Of a stretch of 64,000 nt of DNA, positions 1-8,162 are shown one piece after another (positions within the stretch are counted from its first letter, which is position 1; every line of letters begins with the position of its first letter). The position numbers were made by a program, and so were the translations under genes. Below the pieces are notes generated by a model. It saw only the letters and a program-made list of their open reading frames with translations, had not been told where the DNA came from and did not search any database. The stretch comes from Paradesertivirga mongoliensis (GTDB lineage Bacteria > Bacteroidota > Bacteroidia > Sphingobacteriales > Sphingobacteriaceae), in NCBI RefSeq assembly GCF_024436395.1, contig NZ_JAFMZO010000006.1, positions 1-64,000 of the forward strand, given 5' to 3'.

Positions 1-107
1 GAGTTCGAAGAAACTTTTATATATTCGAAGAGAACATCTGACACTTTTTAAAACCTATTAACTGTCAGATCAAGTTGTGGCTATTACATTTTAAGATTAC
101 TAATTAA

Positions 108-2405
108 TCATTGAACTAGAAGGTTAACCGTTTTCGAGTCTTTTTTATTCCATGCTTTGATAATGTAATATCCATTATCGAGCTTTTCTTTGTTAATTTC
201 GAAGTTGTAGGATCTGTTTTTATCAAGTATTCCGTTAAAAATGGATAGTATACGCTTTCCAGTAAGGTTGTACAAAGCTACCGATGCCTCTCCCGTAATG
301 TCTTGCAAAAAGGTTATTGTTGAAGTGTTACGTAAAGGGTTTGGATATACGTTCAAAGAAGTATTAACAGCCTTCAATTCATCCGACGGCTCTATACCCA
401 ATGTCATGTTCTCTTCTTTTGAAGCCATCAATCCCTGATTTGGTAAGCTGACTAGCTCTAAACGCCATCTTTGTCCATCAAGCCCTGTGTCATTCCATTG
501 CCCGACGTTTGCGTTATGAGAGCTGCTGTTATATGCTACATCTAGGCACTGTGTGGTTCCCTTATGAACTAGCTTAAAATAGCCATCTGATACATGAACT
601 ATATTCCATCGTTGTGCATCACCACCATGATCTAACCACTGTCCAACATCTGCGCCTGGACTTGAAGAATTGTTTGCTACATCAAGGCACAAGCTCGTGT
701 TTTTCCTTTTTAGTTTATAAAACCCGCCTGCTTCTAATGTAATTACCCATTGTTGACCATCGTCTCCGTTCCCGGTGGCCTGTACAACGTCCGCACCCGC
801 TTGACTACTATTATTGTATGAAGCCAAATACTGGTTAGTGCCTTTATGTAGCAACTTATATGTCGCTCCAGAAATGACCTCGCCAACTACTTCCATTTTC
901 CATCTTTGTCCGTCGACGCCGATATCATGCCACTGCCCTACATTGGCGCCAGCAGTACTCGAGTTATTTGCTACATCCAAACATAGAGAGCTTCCTTTAC
1001 GAACGAGTTTATGGAAGCCATTGGGCTGAGGTTGAATATTCCAACGCTGGCCGTCGAGGCCGGCCTCTGTTGACTGTACCACGTTTGCACCTGCTATAGC
1101 ACTATTGCCTTCAGAAGATAGCACCTGGTTCGTGTTTTTATGCAGGAGTTTATATGTTCCATCCGTTTGTAATGTGGTCACCCATTTTTGTCCATCGGAC
1201 CCGTAAGGGTTCCATATTCCAACATTTGCGCCATCAGCGCTACTATTATTCGCTACGTCCAAACACAAAGGTGTCCCTTTACGCGTAATTTTATATGTTA
1301 ATCCTGAAATAATTGTTCGATTGTTGGCCGGGTCAGCAGCGACGTCGCCCGAAGGCAAAAACAGGTTAGTAGAGGTCGACGCAGGCATGCCAAAAATCGG
1401 ATTGTCATTAACATCCCACGTTATCTTCTGGATTCGAGTACTTCTCCCTGCCCCGCATTCACCAGCTGGATTAGTAGTTGCATGATAAACAATCCAGTCC
1501 TCTAGTCCATCAGGAGATTTAAAGAAATCGCTACCCCCAGGGCCATAAACACCATCATTTGAGGCTTTTGCGAAAACGGGATAATTTAGTTTTGTCCACG
1601 ATCCGGGATTCATATAGTTTCCATCAGTATTCACTAACATTCCCACCGTATAATCTGAAGAAAAACAAGTAGACGCGGAGTAGGTCAGGAATGTTTTTCC
1701 ATTCCGTTTAACTGTTGCCGGATTTTCATTTACTGCAGCGCCTACCATTTCCCATCCATAGGTAGGAGCTGAAAGGATGACTTTGTTACCGTTTACTGTC
1801 CAGGGATTACTCATAGTAGCGATCGAAATTCTAGTATTCTGATTGGATGACCATAGGTAATAAAGCGATCCATCGTCTTTGACTAAAATATTGGCATCAA
1901 TTGCTCTGGCATCTTCATTTAATGGAGCTAACTTACCTTTAAATGTATAGGGGCCTAACGGGTCTAGCCCACTACTTTCTAATACATAGTTCCTGTGTAT
2001 ATTATTCAGCGGAGCATCAGCAGCAGAGTAATATAGATACCATCGTTTTTCACCGGGTGCACCATCCGGCTTGTTGAGCAACTTTAGATCTGGCGCCCAC
2101 ATGTAGCAACAGCGATTAGGGGTGCCATCTGTCCAGACTAGGCTTGGTGGCGCAGTCGCAAGACCCGCTATAGTAGCTGATTTAACAATGTCCAATTGAT
2201 TGCCATTGGTAAAAGTTAAATAATAGAAGCCGTTATAGTAAACCATAGCGGGATCGGCTGCACCGGCCCGGACGGGGTTTTGAAATGTCTGGGCTTGCAA
2301 GGGTTTACTACACACAATGAGAAGAGTGATGAAATTTAACAAGATTATACAACCCAAGTTGCTCTTAAGCTGTAACCTTTTCGAAAGGAGTACGATTTGT
2401 TTCAT
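108..2405 (-). CDS. Secreted GH43 glycosidase with ricin-like lectin repeats and T9SS tail
   Basis: The 765-residue protein begins with a hydrophobic signal segment (about residues 18-39). The GH43 five-bladed propeller runs from about 43 to 350, with the three expected acidic residues visible as D51 (in GAADPAM), D170 (in RAIDAN) and E227 (in VNENP); this is arabinanase/arabinosidase-type chemistry, exact substrate unknown. Residues about 368-660 hold several beta-trefoil (ricin/CBM13-like) repeats, recognisable by recurring LCLDVANNSS and DGQRW/DGQKW motifs. The last ~80 residues (VYPNP start, ending in VNLLVQ) match the type IX secretion sorting domain, so the enzyme is predicted to be exported to the cell surface or medium. 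It is the leftmost gene of the glycan locus and is read away from the rest. The start follows from the signal peptide; the exact GH43 subfamily cannot be told by eye. Confidence 0.9.
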   Translation of the reverse strand: MKQIVLLSKRLQLKSNLGCIILLNFITLLIVCSKPLQAQTFQNPVRAGAADPAMVYYNGFYYLTFTNGNQLDIVKSATIAGLATAPPSLVWTDGTPNRCCYMWAPDLKLLNKPDGAPGEKRWYLYYSAADAPLNNIHRNYVLESSGLDPLGPYTFKGKLAPLNEDARAIDANILVKDDGSLYYLWSSNQNTRISIATMSNPWTVNGNKVILSAPTYGWEMVGAAVNENPATVKRNGKTFLTYSASTCFSSDYTVGMLVNTDGNYMNPGSWTKLNYPVFAKASNDGVYGPGGSDFFKSPDGLEDWIVYHATTNPAGECGAGRSTRIQKITWDVNDNPIFGMPASTSTNLFLPSGDVAADPANNRTIISGLTYKITRKGTPLCLDVANNSSADGANVGIWNPYGSDGQKWVTTLQTDGTYKLLHKNTNQVLSSEGNSAIAGANVVQSTEAGLDGQRWNIQPQPNGFHKLVRKGSSLCLDVANNSSTAGANVGQWHDIGVDGQRWKMEVVGEVISGATYKLLHKGTNQYLASYNNSSQAGADVVQATGNGDDGQQWVITLEAGGFYKLKRKNTSLCLDVANNSSSPGADVGQWLDHGGDAQRWNIVHVSDGYFKLVHKGTTQCLDVAYNSSSHNANVGQWNDTGLDGQRWRLELVSLPNQGLMASKEENMTLGIEPSDELKAVNTSLNVYPNPLRNTSTITFLQDITGEASVALYNLTGKRILSIFNGILDKNRSYNFEINKEKLDNGYYIIKAWNKKDSKTVNLLVQ

Positions 2406-3031
2406 AATACATTAGTTTTGAATGGATAGTTGGTTAATTATATTTAGGTACTACATAAATGAGATGTGACGATGTGCCTTGATTCTGTATAGGTTCCCAT
2501 TTAAGGCTATTGCAGGTAAAGCTCTGAATGCCAGGGCAGATATAATCAACTTTAATTATTATGTTAATCGCTTGTATCCAAAACTAGGGCTTTAAGTTGT
2601 TATGAGAGAGCTTTCATCTGCGCTTTAAAGTATTCCACCCGTTTCATTAAGAATTAAGCCTTAATCAGTTAATATAAGCCTTGTGCCTCAGGCCAGTTGT
2701 TCAATGTTAGGGGAGTTTAGGCGTATACATCTAATTTATAGTTTCAAGAGGAATATTGTGAAAGCTATACCTTAGCTTCTAATCTAGTCAGCAAGAGATA
2801 AACACACCGATAAGATTCTAACTCGTCCTCCTTTCACTTGGCGATAATAAATTATTAACCATAAATTGCGATTTGCGTATATTTGCGGTATCTTGTTGTT
2901 TGATAAGCGCTAAAAAGGTCAGATGAGTTGCTGTGGCTAAATCATCGCACTGAATGGTGCCCGATTTGACGAATTTTTAGAGTAGGATACACCAATCAGA
3001 AATATTTAACGGGCTATCCACCCATTTTAAC
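2406..3031. other. Gene-free stretch between divergent GH43 and LytTR genes
   Basis: No convincing reading frame. It must hold the promoters of the flanking divergent genes, and contains a weaker copy of the locus operator at 2874-2910 (listed separately). Confidence 0.5.
2874..2910 (+). promoter_or_regulatory. Weak copy of the locus promoter/operator motif
   Basis: TGCG followed by TATATTTG (2878-2885), a perfect -7 TAnnTTTG box, and a degenerate right half ATAAGCGC ending at 2910. Span is 37 bp, like the better copies, but no -33 TTTG stands at the expected distance and the right half matches poorly. If real it would serve the LytTR gene at 3032. Confidence 0.3.
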
Positions 3032-3352
3032 ATGATGGAGAAGTTAATTGTTCCTTCGCAAGATTATGTTCGGTTTATTGATAAAGGTGAGATTGTACTT
3101 TGTAAATCTGACAGTTGTTATACCTGGATCCACTTGGTGGACGGCGAAGAGCTGGTGATCTGTAAATCTTTAACCAAGCTTTCTTTGGAGTTACATTCGA
3201 CTCATTTTATTAGGGTGAATCAGTCTTTTTTGGTGAATAAGGGTTTTATAAAGCTTATAGATAAAAAAAAGAAACACATTAAATTGATTAATAATACGCA
3301 AGTACCCTTTACTATAACCTTGAAAGAACTCCTGCGCCTATTATGTCAATGA
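3032..3352 (+). CDS. Stand-alone LytTR-type DNA-binding protein
   Basis: A 106-residue protein that is essentially only a LytTR domain: the core KSDSCYTWIHLVDGEE followed by LHSTHFIRVNQSFLVNKGFI matches the family pattern (H/D-x-FIR-V-H-x-S-x-LVN). There is no receiver domain and no membrane segment, so it is not a normal two-component regulator. Two start codons in tandem (3032, 3035) do not matter for function. It lies between a divergent GH43 gene and the NagX-like gene, so it may be a small local regulator of the glycan locus; that role is inferred from position only. Confidence 0.8.
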   Translation: MMEKLIVPSQDYVRFIDKGEIVLCKSDSCYTWIHLVDGEELVICKSLTKLSLELHSTHFIRVNQSFLVNKGFIKLIDKKKKHIKLINNTQVPFTITLKELLRLLCQ

Positions 3353-3864
3353 ATTTAAATTATCTATTTATAGAATATCCCACGGGTTCAGTGTAAATTT
3401 TAAATATCAGCAGTAGCTAGTGTTTCTATATAAACCTTTTAATTGCTGCAGAATCTAGTACGGAAATAGTGATGTGGACAGACGTTTGGGTCAATCCTCG
3501 TCATTTAGACTAACTCAATGCGAATGATGGTGTATGAAGATCAGGCTTCAGAAGATCGATAGTATTTGTAAATGCGGTTTGTTGCGTTTATTATTGTGTA
3601 GTTAAAATTAATAAATGCACCTTTTGGTCGTTGTTAGTACTGGTTTTTCATAGCCATAACTCTCGAATTGTACCAGGCTTCGCTTCTGGGGCAAGTCTAT
3701 GAGACTTGTCTTATAACATTAAACATTAATTGGATTAATGAACGTAAAAGCGAAGGCGCAGTTTTAACAGAGTTTACTACGAACCACCGGTTTGCGCCGA
3801 GGTAATCTTATGCCACGATCATGCATACACTTATCACTCAATGCACGGTTTAAAATTTATAAAT
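3353..3864. other. Long leader/intergenic stretch upstream of the NagX-like gene
   Basis: No gene seen. The only recognisable signal is the promoter/operator module at 3565-3619, which would give the next gene an untranslated leader of about 250 nt. Confidence 0.5.
3565..3619 (+). promoter_or_regulatory. Promoter with overlapping DeoR-type operator, upstream of nagX-like gene
   Basis: -33 box TTTG at 3565-3568, 20-bp spacer, -7-like box TATTATTG at 3589-3596. The left operator half TGCGTTTAT (3583-3591) overlaps the -7 box and a right half AAATGCA ends at 3619, giving a 37-bp inverted-repeat span. The same layout recurs five more times in this locus. Confidence 0.65.
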
Positions 3865-5037
3865 ATGAATAAAGCTATTTCATCTGCGGCGGTCGCAACA
3901 AACCACGGAATTATCAAAGGTGATTCCAGATACCTATCACTAGACGTCTTACGCGGGTTAACGATAGCATTAATGATTGTAGTTAATTCCCCTGGAGACT
4001 GGGGTTCTGTCTATGAGCCTCTTAAACATGCTGCATGGCATGGATTTACACTTACTGATCTTGTTTTCCCTACCTTCCTGTTCGTTGTAGGTAATGCAAT
4101 GAGTTTCAGCCAAGGAAAACTACAGCACCTCACCGAAAGAGTTTTTATCAAAAAAGTTGCTACTCGGACAATCGTTATTTTTTCAATTGGATTCTTGCTA
4201 AATGCTTTTCCTTTCGTCTACTGGCCAGAAGAGGGCGTTATTCGCCTGATCGATTTCAGGTATGTCCGGATAATGGGAGTTTTACAACGTATTGCACTAT
4301 GCTACTTTATAGCGTCGATTGTAATTCGATACCTCAGTGTAAGAAGGTCAATTCTTTTCGCCGTCATTGTCCTTTTTGGTTATTGGGCACTAGCTTATTT
4401 TGGGGGTTATCAACCATTACAGTATAGTTTGGAAGGCAATACTTCGAGGAGAGTGGACGATATCATTTTTTTAGATAGAAATTTGTACCACGGATTCGGA
4501 ATACCTTTTGACCCAGAAGGATTGTTAAGCACTTTGCCGGCAGTAGTAAATGTTATAGCAGGATATTTTACAGGTCTTTTTATCCAAAGACAACTTAGCC
4601 CCAGAAGAACATTTTTTAAGCTCATAGTAGCAGGATGTCTTTTAATAAGTGCTGCTTCGTTATGGAATCCTTTTTTTCCTATTAATAAACCTATTTGGAC
4701 CAGTTCCTATGTGGTTTATACCCTAGGTTGGGATATGTTGATTACAGCGTTTCTGATTGTAATAATAGAAGTAGCTGGCCTCAGAAAGTGGACATATTTT
4801 TTTGAAGTATTTGGTAAGAATCCGTTATTTATTTATGCAATTTCTGGCCCATTATTGCATTTAATGGGACTTATTAAGGTAGGTGGGCTAAGCGTATCTT
4901 CGTTGGTGTATGAGCAATTGTTCGCAGGTTGGCTGCAGGCGAAAGACGCTTCATTGCTATTTGCGCTATCGTATATGGTTTTGCTTTGGATTATAGCATT
5001 TTTGATGCACCTATACAGAGTGTATATAAAGGTTTAG
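3865..5037 (+). CDS. nagX: NagX-like membrane acyltransferase (DUF5009/HGSNAT family)
   Basis: Polytopic inner-membrane protein of about 390 residues. The N-terminal signature RYLSLDVLRGLTIALMI followed by HGFTLTDLVFPTFLFVVG is the hallmark of the COG4299 family, related to human heparan-alpha-glucosaminide N-acetyltransferase; bacterial members called NagX sit in N-acetylglucosamine catabolic clusters. About ten hydrophobic helices can be picked out. Proposed role: handling or transacetylation of amino sugars at the membrane; the biochemical activity of bacterial NagX is not well settled. The start at 3865 (MNKAIS) is preferred; an in-frame ATG at 3841 would add eight residues. The upstream operator copy ties it to the murQ, susC and symporter genes. 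Confidence 0.8.
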   Translation: MNKAISSAAVATNHGIIKGDSRYLSLDVLRGLTIALMIVVNSPGDWGSVYEPLKHAAWHGFTLTDLVFPTFLFVVGNAMSFSQGKLQHLTERVFIKKVATRTIVIFSIGFLLNAFPFVYWPEEGVIRLIDFRYVRIMGVLQRIALCYFIASIVIRYLSVRRSILFAVIVLFGYWALAYFGGYQPLQYSLEGNTSRRVDDIIFLDRNLYHGFGIPFDPEGLLSTLPAVVNVIAGYFTGLFIQRQLSPRRTFFKLIVAGCLLISAASLWNPFFPINKPIWTSSYVVYTLGWDMLITAFLIVIIEVAGLRKWTYFFEVFGKNPLFIYAISGPLLHLMGLIKVGGLSVSSLVYEQLFAGWLQAKDASLLFALSYMVLLWIIAFLMHLYRVYIKV

Positions 5038-5610
5038 TGGTATCATCCAATATTATGGCTTCGAGTGCCCGAAGGTATTAATTGCTATTTTAATCTGATC
5101 TCATAAATCCGTCTAAGCGTTGTCTTTATGTGATAAACTAATAGTCTCCATGTTTCCGGAAACCAACGGAAAAATTGAGCAAGTTAAAGCACTCTAGCAA
5201 CATTCGACAACAGGTTCAACTATAAAGTTTAGTTTTCTCAGTGTTGAAGAATTCAACCCTATCTCATATAACTTATCTTTAGATATACTATCAATACTAG
5301 TAGCATTTATAGATCAACTGGACTCAATTTCAATCTTTAATCTTCTGGTTGAAAGCAGGAAAACAAATTTTTTTACTATAAAAATTTGTTTTACGATTTA
5401 TTGCGTTTATTATTGCATAAAAAACGCTTAAAAACGCAAATTGGCGTACTCGCCTAAGTAGGAAATGATGGATCAAAGCTTGAACCCGGTTTTATTAAGT
5501 GAGTTGGTAATTGTATAGATACAGCGTATGTGGAATCACTGTCAATTACATCATTATTCCTTGATGCGCGGGCTAACTAAATAAAAAACGAGACTATAAA
5601 ACTGAATGCA
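5038..5610. other. Gene-free leader region upstream of GH5-like gene
   Basis: No reading frame with support. It contains the promoter/operator module at 5385-5438; the remainder is AT-rich and featureless. Confidence 0.5.
5385..5438 (+). promoter_or_regulatory. Promoter with overlapping DeoR-type operator, upstream of GH5-like gene
   Basis: TTTG at 5385-5388, 19-bp spacer, TATTATTG at 5408-5415. Left half TGCGTTTAT starts at 5402 and the right half AAAACGCA ends at 5438 (37-bp span). An extra AAACGC half lies about 11 bp before the last one, so the right arm looks doubled on one face of the helix. Confidence 0.7.
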
Positions 5611-6759
5611 ATGAAATTTTTAAAAACCAATTTTCTGCTGTTAATAGTTACTGCATTTTTACTTCAAAGTTGTGCGGTACAGCCCTCCCGAACGCAGAGT
5701 AGTATAAAATGGACCAAGGAAAAGGCAAACAAATGGTATGCTAAGCAGGGTTGGCTTGCAGGTGCGAATTTTATTCCAAGTACAGCGATTAATCAACTCG
5801 AAATGTGGCAGGCAGCATCTTTTGATACAGCTACCATTAACAGAGAATTGGGCCTGGCAGAATCCATCGGAATGAATACCATGCGGGTATATTTACATGA
5901 TTTGCTCTGGGATCAGGATTCCACCGGATTCGTAAAACGAATGAATACCTTTCTCGAAATTACACAGAGACATAAGATCAAACCCATGTTTGTGTTATTT
6001 GATTCTTGCTGGGACCCGTTCCCGAAGCTAGGCACACAACGGTCGCCAACACCATTTGTTCATAATTCCGGTTGGGTTCAAAGTCCTGGGTACGAAGCAT
6101 TAAAAGATTCGACACAATACCCGCGATTAGAAAGGTATGTAAAAGGCGTAGTCCGAAACTTCCGAAATGACAAACGGGTGTTAGCTTGGGATGTTTGGAA
6201 CGAACCAGATAATACGAATAACTCCTCTTATGGTAAAAGAGAGTTACCAAACAAGGTACAATACGTATTCCCTTTGTTAAAGAAGACTTTTGAATGGTCA
6301 AGGTCAGTCAATCCGAGCCAGCCGCTAACATCAGGAGTGTGGTTGGGAGATTGGTCATCGCCTGAAAAAATGAAAGAGATAGATAAGCTGCAATTAGAAG
6401 AGTCGGATATCATTACCTTTCATAATTACGATAGTAGCGAAGAGTTTGAGAAGCGGATAAAGTGGCTGCAGCCGCTTGGAAGGCCAGTTATCTGTACGGA
6501 GTATATGGCTCGTGGAAATAGAAGTACATTTCAGGGTTCGATGCCGATAGCAAAGAAGTATAACGTTGGTGTATATAACTGGGGACTGGTGGATGGCAAA
6601 ACTCAAACGAAGATGCCATGGGACAGCTGGGATAAAAAATATACAGGGGAACCGGTAATCTGGTTTCATGAAATATTTCACACAGATGGTAGGCCTTACC
6701 GTCATGAGGAGATCGTACTGATAAAGAAACTTACATCGGATGCGAAGGCTACAAAATAG
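5611..6759 (+). CDS. GH5-like (clan A) glycoside hydrolase lipoprotein
   Basis: A 382-residue lipoprotein: the signal peptide ends at LLQSC (C21). The body is a TIM-barrel glycosidase with the clan GH-A acid/base motif WNEP (E198) and a C-terminal nucleophile candidate E297 in ICTEYMAR, plus the early strand motif MNTMRVYLHDLLW. Relatives are usually annotated as cellulase/mannanase or endo-xylanase-like, but the substrate is not readable here. Lipidation places it on the outer or inner membrane of the glycan locus. It has its own promoter/operator copy about 170 bp upstream and is followed within 64 bp by a tiny lipoprotein gene and then a GH43 gene in the same direction. Confidence 0.85.
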   Translation: MKFLKTNFLLLIVTAFLLQSCAVQPSRTQSSIKWTKEKANKWYAKQGWLAGANFIPSTAINQLEMWQAASFDTATINRELGLAESIGMNTMRVYLHDLLWDQDSTGFVKRMNTFLEITQRHKIKPMFVLFDSCWDPFPKLGTQRSPTPFVHNSGWVQSPGYEALKDSTQYPRLERYVKGVVRNFRNDKRVLAWDVWNEPDNTNNSSYGKRELPNKVQYVFPLLKKTFEWSRSVNPSQPLTSGVWLGDWSSPEKMKEIDKLQLEESDIITFHNYDSSEEFEKRIKWLQPLGRPVICTEYMARGNRSTFQGSMPIAKKYNVGVYNWGLVDGKTQTKMPWDSWDKKYTGEPVIWFHEIFHTDGRPYRHEEIVLIKKLTSDAKATK

Positions 6760-6822
6760 TAGTGACACATAACATACCTGGAACAAAAAGCTTTTTGATT
6801 AGACTCATTAGACAACCAAAGA

Positions 6823-6939
6823 ATGAAACAATTGGCTCTTTTGGCCGGAATGTTTTGCTTGGCTGCATGTAATTTTTCAACGATAAAACAAGATAAGGCC
6901 AAGCAGAAGAGGTTGCCTCAGATTTATAAACCAAGTTAA
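6823..6939 (+). CDS. Very small predicted lipoprotein (38 aa)
   Basis: A short frame starting ATG at 6823 encodes a classic lipoprotein signal: basic start MKQ, hydrophobic stretch, lipobox LAAC (C16), then about 22 polar, lysine-rich residues ending PQIYKPS. It sits between the GH5-like lipoprotein and a GH43 gene, 63 bp after the first and 20 bp before the second, in the same direction. No function is recognised. The well-formed signal and operon position argue for a real gene or for the surviving start of a decayed one. Confidence 0.5.
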   Translation: MKQLALLAGMFCLAACNFSTIKQDKAKQKRLPQIYKPS

Positions 6940-6959
6940 GCCTAAATTCTCAATGAATA

Positions 6960-7943
6960 ATGAAACTCCAAAGAATTAAAGAAGCGATCCTTTTAGTGAT
7001 TTTTATTGCTGGCGGAAGTATATCCTACGGGCAATCCAAACTAGAAAACCCGGTATTTAACGTTAACTTTCCCGATCCTACGGTTATTCGGGTTGCTGAC
7101 ACTTATTACGCCTATGCAACTAACGGCTCAATAAATGGTAAAAACTATAATATCCCTGTAGCAGTGTCTACCGACTTACAAAATTGGAGCCTTGCAGGAG
7201 ACGCACTGCCGCAAAAACCAGGTTGGGCAAAAAAGGATTTCTGGGCTCCTCATGTTCTTTATGATGCCGCTATCAAAAAGTATGTGATGTTTTATTCAGG
7301 CGAAAAAGGACTGAATATAGGTAAATGCCTGGGTGTTGCTTTTTCAGACAAACCAGAAGGACCATTTGTGGACAAAGGAGAGCCCCTTGTATCTGGGAAA
7401 GGATTTGTAAACATTGATCCCTTTGCATTTATTGATCCGAAAAGCGGTAAAAAGCTCTTGTATTGGGGGTCAGGACATGAACCCATTCGGGTTCAGGAAC
7501 TGTCGGACGATTGGAAAACATTTAAAAATGACAGCAAGCCACAGTTTTTAGTGTTCCCTGGCAAGGAAAAAGACTACGATCAACTGGTAGAAGGAGCATG
7601 GATAGATTACCATAAAGGAACATATTATCTGTATTTCTCAGGAGACAACTGCTGTGGGCCGAAAGCAAAATACGCTGTGCTGATCGCCCGCTCAAAATCT
7701 GCCTTTGGTCCCTTTATAAGATTGTCAGAAGAAAGGAAGATATCCAGCAGCGTGATTTTACGAAGGGATTCAATCTGGATTGCACCAGGGCATAATTCTA
7801 TTTTCAAAGATAAAAGGGGCAGTACTTTTACAGCCTATCATGCTATTCCGATTGCAAAAGATTCCTTAAAGCAGGAATACGAAACTCGTGTTATGCTCAT
7901 AAAACGCGTTAAGTATGAAAATGGCTGGCCGGTTATTAAATAG
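6960..7943 (+). CDS. GH43 family glycosidase
   Basis: A 327-residue protein with an N-terminal signal peptide ending near SYGQ (residue 25) and a single GH43 propeller. Family acids are visible: D39 (FPDPTV, catalytic base), D153 (NIDPF) and E211 (VEGAW, acid). The motif DFWAPHV is also typical. Specificity (arabinofuranosidase, xylosidase, galactosidase) cannot be told. It is probably periplasmic; no lipobox or T9SS tail is seen. It follows the GH5-like and small lipoprotein genes and is probably co-transcribed with them. Confidence 0.88.
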   Translation: MKLQRIKEAILLVIFIAGGSISYGQSKLENPVFNVNFPDPTVIRVADTYYAYATNGSINGKNYNIPVAVSTDLQNWSLAGDALPQKPGWAKKDFWAPHVLYDAAIKKYVMFYSGEKGLNIGKCLGVAFSDKPEGPFVDKGEPLVSGKGFVNIDPFAFIDPKSGKKLLYWGSGHEPIRVQELSDDWKTFKNDSKPQFLVFPGKEKDYDQLVEGAWIDYHKGTYYLYFSGDNCCGPKAKYAVLIARSKSAFGPFIRLSEERKISSSVILRRDSIWIAPGHNSIFKDKRGSTFTAYHAIPIAKDSLKQEYETRVMLIKRVKYENGWPVIK

Positions 7944-8162
7944 TGTATTTGAACTATTGAGCTTGATTTAATATCAGTCATCTATACAGGGTGCTGACAT
8001 TGCAAGGAATTGCACACAGCGATATGATATAATGAGCGGATAAGTACTATAAATAATGCGAATTATATAAAGGTAGAAGCGAAGGTTAGCGCCAAGAATA
8101 AATTAATCTTAGGTCAGGATTTAATCACATTGAAAATACAGGATTAACACAACAATTCTTAA

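Noticed and set aside
8056..8072. AATGCGAATTATA before the O-acetylesterase as an operator copy
   Set aside because: Only a partial left half and no right half at the fixed distance.
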